Positions 57,079 to 64,000 of a DNA stretch of 64,000 nucleotides are shown in pieces (the first letter of the stretch is position 1; each line of letters opens with the position of its first letter). The notes beneath the pieces are model-generated. The model saw nothing but the letters and a program-made list of their open reading frames with translations. It was not told the DNA's origin and did no database searches. The position numbers were made by a program, and so were the translations under genes. The stretch is from Typha latifolia (taxonomy: Eukaryota; Streptophyta; Magnoliopsida; Poales; Typhaceae), in NCBI GenBank assembly GCA_019914945.1, contig CM034100.1:8567096-8631095 (forward strand), in the 5' to 3' direction.

Positions 57079-57335
57079 TGCGTTCGAACGCGACAGCTTG
57101 AATTCTTCAGGATGCGTTCGAATGCGTTTGTGAACGCAGCTCTCGGTCTGTGTGAACGTAGTACCCGCGTTCGAACACATTTGTGAACGCGGCTCTCTGT
57201 CTGTGTGAACGCAGATTTCGCGTTCGAATGCGTTTGTAAACGCGACTCTCTGTCTGTGTGAACGCAGATTTCACGTTCGAACTTGTTTGTGAACGCACCG
57301 CGTTCGAACGCGTTTGTGAACGCGGTGTGAACTCG
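57079..57335. repeat. 53-bp palindrome array in element G U3 (3' LTR)
   Basis: Units start at 57114, 57167 and 57220 with spacing of exactly 53 bases. Each unit has GCGTTCGAA..CGTTTGTGAACGC and CTCTGTCTGTGTGAACGCAG. A 27-base part-unit follows, then a last palindrome. Confidence 0.92.
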
Positions 57336-57464
57336 AAGGCTTTTCTCCAATAATCTTGCAATTCTTCAAACTAGAGATATTCTAGACTTGTGTAAAGCTC
57401 ATATACATGAAAAAATATACTTAGAATATTTTGTACACAATTGCCAACAAATAAAAACCTAACA

Positions 57465-57480
57465 ATCTCCCCTTTTGGCA
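57465..57480 (-). other. element G polypurine tract
   Basis: The minus strand reads TGCCAAAAGGGGAGAT next to the 3' LTR start TGTTAGG, the typical copia layout. Confidence 0.85.
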
Positions 57481-59147
57481 ATTTGTGACAAAACACCTAG
57501 GTTACAAGATATTACACAGACTTCAAATGAGCAATCAACAAGACTAGAATATTTTGCACATCAATCCCTGCAAATAAACATATACCAATCCAAGATCAAG
57601 CGAAAATAACTTGAAATGAATAAACAATCCAACCACAAGTTATCAATGGAGCATAAGTTCAAAAGTACTTAAACAGACAAAGTTCACAATTTCTCCAAGC
57701 AAAGTTATAAGCAATATTAGAAAGACAAAAAGACTCTAATAAACTCCCCCTATTACCATGCTCCCCCTACACACGTAAACTCTAAAACTTTAAACTCTTA
57801 CCACACACGACACACTAGACACTCTCCCCCTTTTTGACACAAATGCCAAAGACTAGGAACTCGGAGGGAACTGACGATGAAGAAACCATGAAGGCCCTAA
57901 TTGAAACCCATCTTTCACTTGAAAACGCTAAGATATCACATTCAATCGCACAAGAAACATCAAGATATTAACTTTAACATGATCAAAACTCGAAACCGCA
58001 CGAAATCAATCAAGATCAAGAGACTTAATTGAAAGAAAAAAAATTGATGAATGATCATACCTCGCAAAAAGTGAAGAAAATCTTGAAGTTTCGGCCAAAA
58101 GACTTTAAAAGGGTTTGAAGTGAAAATTTTGATGAAAAAGATGAAGATCTTGAGGATTTGGATTTTTTTTTAAAATTTAAACTAAAACAAATCAAAAATC
58201 TTTTTGGAGATGCACTTCTAGAAAATTCAAAATAGATTCAAGACATAGAATATGACAATCAAATGAAATAAGTCATACACAGATCAATCAAATCATCAAG
58301 AGCATATTATAATCAATTCTAATGCATCACTCAAAATTAAATTAATCTTGATTGATCATAACGATATGCATATGCAAGATGAGTATAGATAACATGAACC
58401 AATCTTTTTAAACAAACTTTTCTATATAAACAATGATGCAACACAGTAGTCAAATCGACTTAGTATTGAAAATTTTCACTTTTCGACTTATTCTCCATAA
58501 CATAACAGGAATTTTCCTGTATTATTTTTTATACATAAACCAATATAGGTGCAATGATGACTTTCACACATGAGTAGGTAGCCCTTTTCTTGTAATACAA
58601 ATCAAACAAAGTGCAAGAAGAAATTCACATATTTTTTTTTTTTGAATTTGCATATAATGTACTGAGTCAAACTGGACTCGAAACAAGACGGCTTTCACAC
58701 TAACTCATTGTAGCCCTTTTCATTGATCTTTTATGAACATATTTTTTATGACTAAGCATGAGGTCAAACTGTGCAAATCAAAGTTAATAGTGAGCTATTT
58801 AAAAAAATATTCATGATATCATGCTCACACAATAATACACATACGTTATGAGTGCATTAAACTTTTTATTATTATAGAAGTCGAGGGAGTGACAAAATCA
58901 AAATTGAAACAATATACTACAAGATGACAAAATTGACTATAATAACTCATAATCAAGAGAAAAATCATATTTTTATGTCAAGAGTATATTATTGAATCTA
59001 GGAGTGCATCAATTTTTTTTTTTTTAGCAAAAACTCTCGACAAATCTGAAACTAAAAGCAAAAAAAAATTTCAGAGTAAAATAAAACCTAAAAAGAAACA
59101 AAAAAAACTCATAAAAATGAAACATGCAAACCAAAACAAAAAGAAAA
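57481..59147 (-). other. non-coding spacer of element G
   Basis: About 1.7 kb, AT-rich, without a coding frame. It contains two related blocks on the plus strand, TTTCACACATGAGTAGGTAGC (58562) and TTTCACACTAACTCATTGTAG (58694), each followed by CCCTTTTC. In SIRE-type elements this place may hold an env-like frame; none is visible here. Confidence 0.65.
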
Positions 59148-59607
59148 TCAATCCAAAGCATAAATTCCTAAAGAAGTACGAAGATATTCAAATCTCTGTA
59201 AATCCAAAAGTTTTGTAAACAAATCGCCTTTCTTGACCCATATGGCCTTTGTTTTCATCCCATAAATAAAAGCACTTCTAGGTTTTTGCAAAAGTTTGTA
59301 ATGAGGTTGAATATGCCCTAGAATGCCGCAATGATAGCATGTCGAAACAAACCTTTTTCTACTCACCTTTTGTCGAGGAGTGTGACTAGAGTTTGCCTTT
59401 GGTACAATCGAAGATTCACCAGTTTGTATATTCAAGTTTTGTTTAGAAGGGTTCATCCAGGATTGCTTTGTAAATGCAGTTGTTGGCTTCAGGTATTCCT
59501 CCTTTTGTATACCTGCAGAAACAAATACAGTTTTGTTATTATTTGAATTACTAGTGTATCCAACACCATACCTGTCTTTTCTAGAGATCTGAGCTTTTAG
59601 AATCTCA
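59148..59607 (-). pseudogene. fused remnant of copia pol: second zinc knuckle joined to RNase H end
   Basis: The minus strand reads a knuckle-like CYHCGILGHIQPHY (the last Cys of CX2CX4HX4C is replaced) and, within 40 residues, WVKKGDLFTKLLDLQRFEYLRTSLGI, the C-terminal end of copia RNase H. Protease, integrase, RT and the RNase H core are deleted in between. The join defines this copy as non-autonomous. Confidence 0.8.
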
Positions 59608-61068
59608 TCAAGTTTGTTCTTCCCTTTTAGAAATATTACTTCCTTTTAGAAATATTACTTCCAGAGATCGTTCTAGTTCAATTTCATCAGCCTTCATTTT
59701 ATTTTTCGCATTATCAAGTTGTTCAGAAAGGTCTTTGACACGTTCAAGCTCCAATTTGTACTTCTCCTCAAATTTAATTCTTTCTGGTTCAATTACCTTG
59801 AGTCGTTGATGTAGTCTAAGATTGCTTTTCTTGAGTTTAAACGACTCCAGGTATAGGTCATTATATGCCTTTTGAATTTCAGATTCATCTTCTTCAGTTG
59901 GTAACATATCCTGATCATCTGTACTATTAGTATCAATACTGGAATCAATATTAAGTAGAGAAGAGGCAAAAGCTACAAAGTTTTCTTCGTCTTTTCCAGA
60001 ATCATCATCAGATTCATCTGAGTCATCCCAAGTAACTTTCATAGCTTTACCCTTCTTCTTAAGGCGATTAGGGCATTCTTGTGCGATGTGTCCAAAACCA
60101 GAACATTTAAAACATTGAACTTTATTCTCAGAATTCTTATTTTTCTGTTTGACATTGTTGTTGGTACCACCTGTATTTGAACTCATAGTATTCTTCTTTT
60201 TCACAAAGGCTTTGCTTTTATCAAGTTTTTCAGCATTCAACTTGTTTGGCTTCCGAAAGAATTTATTGAACTTTTTGACAAACTTGGTCAACATCTCAAC
60301 ATCTAAATCACCTTCATCATCAGACTCCTCTAAATTTTGTTCAACTATGGATAGGGCCATCCCTTTAGACTTCCTTGGTTTTGAAAGACTGGACTCAAAT
60401 GTTTGTAGATTTCCTACCAATTGTTCAACTTTCATAGAATCGATATCCTTACTTTCCTCAATGGCTGTAACTTTTGCCTGAAACCTTTCTGGAAGAGACC
60501 TAAGGATCTTACGGACAATTTTGTTTTCAGGAATTTTCTCTCCTAGGTTGAAACTGGAGTTGACTGTATCACTCAGCTTTGCATAGAACTCATCAAATGT
60601 CTCATTCTCCTCCATACGTAGAGTTTCAAAACTAGTAGTCAACCTCTGAAGTTTAGAAAGTTTGACAGCCATAGTTCCTTCATGAGTTGTTTCTAAGATC
60701 GTCCAAGCTTCTTTTGCTATCTCACAAGTAAAAATTCTTCTAAATTCTTCCGAGGAAACACAACTAAAAATTGCATTTATTGCCTTGCTATTCCATCCAA
60801 CTTTTTCATAGTCTGACCTATCCCATGACTCTATCGGTTTATCAGCAAGTTTATCATCCACCATGTACATTGGTGGACTCCAACCGTTCACAACGGCAAA
60901 CCATACTCGTTCATCTATAGATTTCAAGTAAGCTCTCATCCTAGCTTTCCAATATCCATAATTTGATCCGTCTAGGATAGGAGGTCTAATAGATGATGGT
61001 CCATCTCTATGAAAATCTATGCCTATCTGATCTCTCTCAAAGGGTGAGAGAACCTGCTCTGATACCAA
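59608..61068 (-). CDS. copia-type Gag of element G
   Basis: An open frame of 486 codons. Domains: PPILDGSNYGYWKARMRAYL (start of the copia gag fold, about residue 29), WSPPMYMVDDK, KAINAIFSCVSSEEFRRI, AWTILETTHEGTMAVKLSKL, the DEFYAKLSD..LPERF block, CCHC knuckle CFKCSGFGHIAQECP at about residue 318, then an acidic region and a coiled-coil-like C-terminus (LKKSNLRLHQRLKVIEPERI). The frame is open through the PBS, and its first codon there is TTG. The first in-frame ATG is about codon 43, inside the conserved WKARMRAYL motif. Either a non-AUG start is used or the start codon was lost. Gag would coat element RNA and build particles, and could be packaged with pol from a relative. Confidence 0.88.
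   Translation of the reverse strand: MVSEQVLSPFERDQIGIDFHRDGPSSIRPPILDGSNYGYWKARMRAYLKSIDERVWFAVVNGWSPPMYMVDDKLADKPIESWDRSDYEKVGWNSKAINAIFSCVSSEEFRRIFTCEIAKEAWTILETTHEGTMAVKLSKLQRLTTSFETLRMEENETFDEFYAKLSDTVNSSFNLGEKIPENKIVRKILRSLPERFQAKVTAIEESKDIDSMKVEQLVGNLQTFESSLSKPRKSKGMALSIVEQNLEESDDEGDLDVEMLTKFVKKFNKFFRKPNKLNAEKLDKSKAFVKKKNTMSSNTGGTNNNVKQKNKNSENKVQCFKCSGFGHIAQECPNRLKKKGKAMKVTWDDSDESDDDSGKDEENFVAFASSLLNIDSSIDTNSTDDQDMLPTEEDESEIQKAYNDLYLESFKLKKSNLRLHQRLKVIEPERIKFEEKYKLELERVKDLSEQLDNAKNKMKADEIELERSLEVIFLKGSNISKREEQT
61056..61067 (-). other. element G primer-binding site
   Basis: The minus strand reads TGGTATCAGAGC, two bases from the 5' LTR end. Confidence 0.9.
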
Positions 61069-61069
61069 T

Positions 61070-62322
61070 TGAAAAAACCCCTAGACACAAGTATGTATCT
61101 AAATACTAGGCAATGATATCACTCGTTCGCTTAAGTAAAAGTCCGTAGAAATATTAAGAATGAAAGCAGAGATGAACGCCAAGATTTTAACGTGGAAAAA
61201 CCCAAATGGGAAAAAACCACGGATCCAAACTCGAATCAAAACCAATCAATAAAATAGTAGCAGTTACAAGACTAACTCTCAAAACAACCCGTCGATCCAA
61301 ACGACTTTGTTCCTCTCAGTCTTGCTCGCTAGAACCCACGATTCACCGCTTCTCGTGATTGAAGTCCAATCTCAGTAACCCTCGAGATTGATCTTTCGTC
61401 TAGATAGCCCTTAAGACGAAAGAGTAAGATTTGTAGATTAGTGGAACCTTGTTAGTTGAAGAACCGATGTAGCCTCAAGAAGTCTCCTTCAATAATGCTT
61501 CTTCAACTACGCTAGAGATAGGATTTCACAATCCTTATATATCATCTCCAAGATAGAGCCAAATCCCAATCTTATCCGTACTCACGAAAGTACAAGATAG
61601 AACCAAATCCTAATCTTATCCGTACTCACGAAAGTACAAGATATAGCCAAATCTAAATCTTATCCGTACTCACGATCTTCAAGATATAGCCAAATCCAAA
61701 TCTTATCCATACTCACGATCTTCAAGATAGAGCCAAATCCGAGTCTTATCTGTACTCACGAAAGTCCAATATTCTTAAACTTTATTGGTGCGTTCGAACG
61801 CGATAGCTTAAATTCTTCAGGATGCGTTCGAATGCGTTTGTGAACGCAGCTCTCGGTCTGTGTGAACGCAGTACCCGCGTTCGAACACATTTGTGAACGT
61901 GGCTCTCTGTCTGTGTGAACGCAGATTTCACGTTCGAACGCGGCTCTCTGTCTGTGTGAACGCAGATTTCACGTTCGAACTCGTTTGTGAACGCACTGCG
62001 TTCGAACGCATTTGTGAACGCGGCTCTTTGTCTGTGTGAACGCAGATTTCGTGTTCGAACTCGTTTGTGAACGCACCGCGTTCGAACGCGTTTGTGAACG
62101 CGGCTCTCTGTCTGTGTGAACGCATATTTCGCGTTTGAACTCGTTTGTGAACGCACCACGTTCGAACGCGTTTGTGAACGCGGTGTGAACTCGAAGGCTT
62201 TTCTCCAATAATCTTGCAATTCTTCAAACCAGAGATATTCTAGACTTGTGTAAAGCTCATATACATAAAAAAATATACTTAGAATATTTTGTACACCATT
62301 GCCAACAAATAAAAACCTAACA
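61070..62322 (-). mobile_element. 5' LTR of element G
   Basis: 1253 bp, same ends and arrays as the 3' LTR, but 148 bp longer, all of the visible excess in the palindrome array (61787-62190). Confidence 0.93.
61787..62190. repeat. expanded palindrome array in element G U3 (5' LTR)
   Basis: 53-bp units followed by about three 80-bp composite units (53-bp unit plus the 27-bp part-unit GTTCGAACTCGTTTGTGAAC...). All carry TTCGAACG cores. Translations of this array give apparent SQTRSN/VHTDRE repeats, which are not a protein. Confidence 0.9.
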
Positions 62323-62688
62323 TAGTTATTAAATTATTGTAGTTAATCTAATGTATTTAATTTATATGAATTAAATCTAATTTTATTATGATAAAAAAAT
62401 AAATCTAATTATACCAAGATTAGCAAATACATGTAATATAAATTACTATATTAATCCTAGCTATATATAGTAATTATTGAAGTTATGTGCATATTTTCAT
62501 ATGTAATTACTTACATTAATTTAATTCTTATTTTCTTAATTATCAAAGAGAATAAGAGGCAAATAATTATGTCTTAAATAAATTATTGCGATAGTATAAT
62601 TATAGTTAATGAATAACAAAACAAATATAGGAATTAATAGTATATGATTACAATGAGGAATTATCTTTTAGTCAGGTTAATGTTAATT

Positions 62689-62841
62689 AGTGAAAAGACT
62701 GATATTATATGTTATAAATAATTTTAGATTCCAATCCTTAGTGGAAAGACTGACATTATATGTTATAAATAATTTTAGATTCCAACCCTTAGTGGAAAGA
62801 CTGACATTATATGTTTTAAATAATTTCAGATTTCGAACCCC
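62689..62841. repeat. 51-bp triplicate in the B LTR
   Basis: Three adjacent copies of GTGGAAAGACTGACATTATA TGTTATAAATAATTT..., starting near 62689, 62740 and 62791, immediately before the conserved CCCCGTGGACC block. Other B LTRs have no such repeat. Confidence 0.85.
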
Positions 62842-63612
62842 CCTATTCAAGACCCCGTGGACCTAGTTATCGAGGACCGATCATTGTTGTAGCAACATGA
62901 ACGAGTGGTTGTTTGGTAATTTTACTTATGGTGAGTAGTCTTATCCCCTAGACATCTTTCTTAAATTAGAATTTATTAAATAATTATGTATATACATATT
63001 TTGGCCTCCAGCATGATTATATATCCTTATCTAGAAATAATTTTAGCCGAGCATATTTTATCATGCATGTAATTAGGCTGATATTGGATATGAGTATAAT
63101 GATGATAAATAGAGATGATTAGAGATGACTATGATTTTATAATTTTATGTCTAGTTGATCTATAGCATGAGTATGCATATGATAGATTAGCATGGATATG
63201 CATGTATTGATTACATGGTTGGAGACTACGTTGCATTAATTTTCTCTTAATTCCTATTCTACCTAAATTTTTGTTATGCATTAACTTGTTATCATACCGG
63301 ATATATGCATATAATTTATCATTTGGAAGGAAAGCATGAAATTTAATTGATAGGATAGTTGATAGAAAGCGTGAGGATATCTGAGTGGGTGTGAGGGTTA
63401 GGACGACGCGCTTGGTGGATGATTGATCGCTCGACATAGTCGGGATCTTGTGGCATTATGTGTGAGGTCGTTAGTCTTTGTGCGCAACAGACATTCGGAC
63501 AAATGCCGTTCACTAAGGCATATGTGGCGAGTTATCCTCATGAGGTTTTTATTAGCTAGAAGAGTGCCTAGTCTAGATGGATATTGATACTATTAGCGGA
63601 TGGCAGGGTATG

Positions 63613-64000
63613 TGTAACACCCATGAGAAAAAAAGGAAAAATTTAAGCGCACGCGCGTGCCATGCGCGTGCACTCTAACCGCAGCGCACACGCTTGGCGC
63701 GTGCGCTGACTTATTCTTCTCCTTCCTCCACCTCTCGCAGTTAGTTGCGAGAGGTGGGAGAGAAGTGTGTTGGAGTGGAGTTGAACTCCACTCCGCTCCC
63801 CTCTCCCCCTCAACTCTATATAAACTCCAACACCCCTCCCCCTCTAGCTTTCTACTCTTCGCAATCTCTCTCTCTCGCTCTTCCACCCCTTCCTCTCTTT
63901 TCTCTTTTCGAGCTGCCGAAGACCTTGTCACGGACAGCGGATCACCAGAGCGTTGGCGGCCGATCAAAATCCCCTCACCTCAATCCTCGAACCCATTACT
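63613..64000 (+). mobile_element. start of LTR F (cut by the window end)
   Basis: TGTAACACCC marks an LTR-like start, directly after B LTR sequence in mid-LTR. A GC-rich region with three perfect stem-loops is followed by a TATA box and a CT-rich leader. The right half lies outside the window, so neither the family nor the target duplication can be shown. Confidence 0.6.
63817..63824 (+). promoter_or_regulatory. TATA box of LTR F
   Basis: TATATAAA in a CAACTC..CTCCAACACC context, followed by a CT-rich stretch typical of a plant transcript leader. Transcription would start at about 63850. Confidence 0.7.

Larger units (their letters stand above)
56360..57464 (-). mobile_element. 3' LTR of element G
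   Basis: In element orientation TGTTAGGTTTTTATTTG...GGGTTTTTTCA, 1105 bp. Two U3 arrays: 53-bp TTCGAACG units (57079-57335) and 44-bp units (56845-57058). TATATAAGGAT on the minus strand at about 56824-56834 is the likely TATA box. Confidence 0.93.
56360..62322 (-). mobile_element. Ty1/copia (SIRE-like) non-autonomous element G, 5963 bp
   Basis: LTRs 56360-57464 and 61070-62322, target duplication TAGTT at 56355-56359 and 62323-62327, PBS TGGTATCAGAGC and polypurine tract in place. It encodes an intact-looking gag but almost no pol. The LTRs differ by scattered changes and by array length only, so it is among the youngest insertions in the window. A 1.7-kb non-coding spacer before the 3' LTR and the second zinc knuckle point to the SIRE/Maximus lineage. 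Confidence 0.93.
55403..63612 (+). mobile_element. family B LTR interrupted by copia element G
   Basis: It starts TGTAATAACCC, then the GGGGATGACGCGATCGGCC block, CT tracts (55617-55715), TTC-rich DNA (55915-56050), a hairpin cluster (56068-56295) and the AT-rich block. It is cut at TAGTT (56355-56359) by G, resumes at 62323 and continues through a 51-bp triplicate, the GACCCCGTGGACC block (62850) and GCAACAGACATTCGG to 63612. There LTR F begins; the B 3' end is not in the window. Confidence 0.85.

Noticed and set aside
57079..57335. CRISPR-like regular repeats
   Set aside because: The 53-bp periodicity is a direct tandem array without unique spacers, inside a eukaryotic LTR, with no cas genes.
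57036..57361. Repetitive frames with SQTRSN and VHTDRE repeats (also 61782-62227, 3701-4000, 23311-23674, 35407-35704)
   Set aside because: These are six-frame shadows of the TTCGAACG arrays in LTR U3 regions; reading frames appear in several phases and on both strands.
1..64000. tRNA or rRNA genes
   Set aside because: The tRNA-like strings found are 12-18 base PBS matches next to LTR ends; no cloverleaf or rRNA core sequence was recognised on either strand by eye.

Overview
This is nuclear DNA from a flowering plant. The evidence is a host gene with plant-type introns (GT..AG, long pyrimidine tract), LTR retrotransposons of plant type primed by initiator-methionine tRNA (TGGTATCAGAGC), a Tekay/Del-like chromovirus, a SIRE-like Ty1/copia gag, a hAT MITE and long CT/TTC microsatellites. 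The species cannot be named from the sequence. I see one host gene, an RNase III-like (RTL-class) protein at 52443-53691. Almost everything else is layered, mostly broken transposable-element DNA.

I use local family letters. A: Ty3/gypsy, LTR about 0.75-0.9 kb, TGATAC...TATCA, with TTCGAACG palindrome arrays in U3. B: Tekay/Del-like chromovirus, LTR about 3 kb, TGTAACAACCC...GGGCGTTACA. C: LTR ending GTGTTACA, PBS TGGTATCAAAGC. D: a complete 6.1 kb gypsy relative of A. E: an LTR-like 0.62 kb unit in tandem. F: an LTR cut by the window end. G: a 6.0 kb Ty1/copia element. H: a gypsy-type element with LTR TGTTATGAACC.

Layout. 1-2588: A remnants (RT piece, gag, LTR on -). 2589-15322: a B element, 5' LTR scrambled with A pieces at 3353-5775, decayed internal region 8512-11781, and a 3' LTR with an inverted segment at 11782-15000. 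15323-22190: an A element (-) with a solo B LTR at 17736-20952. 22191-24765: a C LTR with a solo A LTR inside (22836-23753). 24766-27378: H element with a solo A LTR inside (24915-25710). 27379-31731: AT-rich unassigned DNA, then A and B fragments. 31732-33516: a GC-rich tandem repeat and a hAT MITE (32301-33007). 33517-42720: E tandem units holding a solo B LTR (33650-41559), which holds a full-length, integrase-less A element (34801-39980). 42770-43547: C LTR. 44533-52057: two inverted MITEs, the second split by full-length element D (45831-51909). 52058-54269: host gene and flanks. 55403-63612: B LTR split by copia element G (56360-62322). 63613-64000: start of LTR F.

No autonomous element is intact. 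Reverse transcriptase, protease or integrase active-site residues are changed in several copies, and integrase or most of pol is deleted in others. Target-site duplications can be read for B solo LTRs (GTAGG; GGGTA/TGGTA), A solo LTRs (TTTAC; ATAGG), full-length A (AGGAT/ATGAT), D (TTTTA), G (TAGTT) and the hAT MITE (GCAGTCCC/GCAATCCC), which fixes much of the insertion order. The most unusual signals are (i) primer-binding-site copies embedded a few bases inside the 3' end of A-family LTRs, (ii) TTCGAACG palindrome arrays shared by gypsy and copia LTRs, each just upstream of a TATA box, (iii) a head-to-head pair of apparently undescribed MITEs beside the host gene, and (iv) three consecutive perfect hairpins upstream of the TATA box of LTR F.
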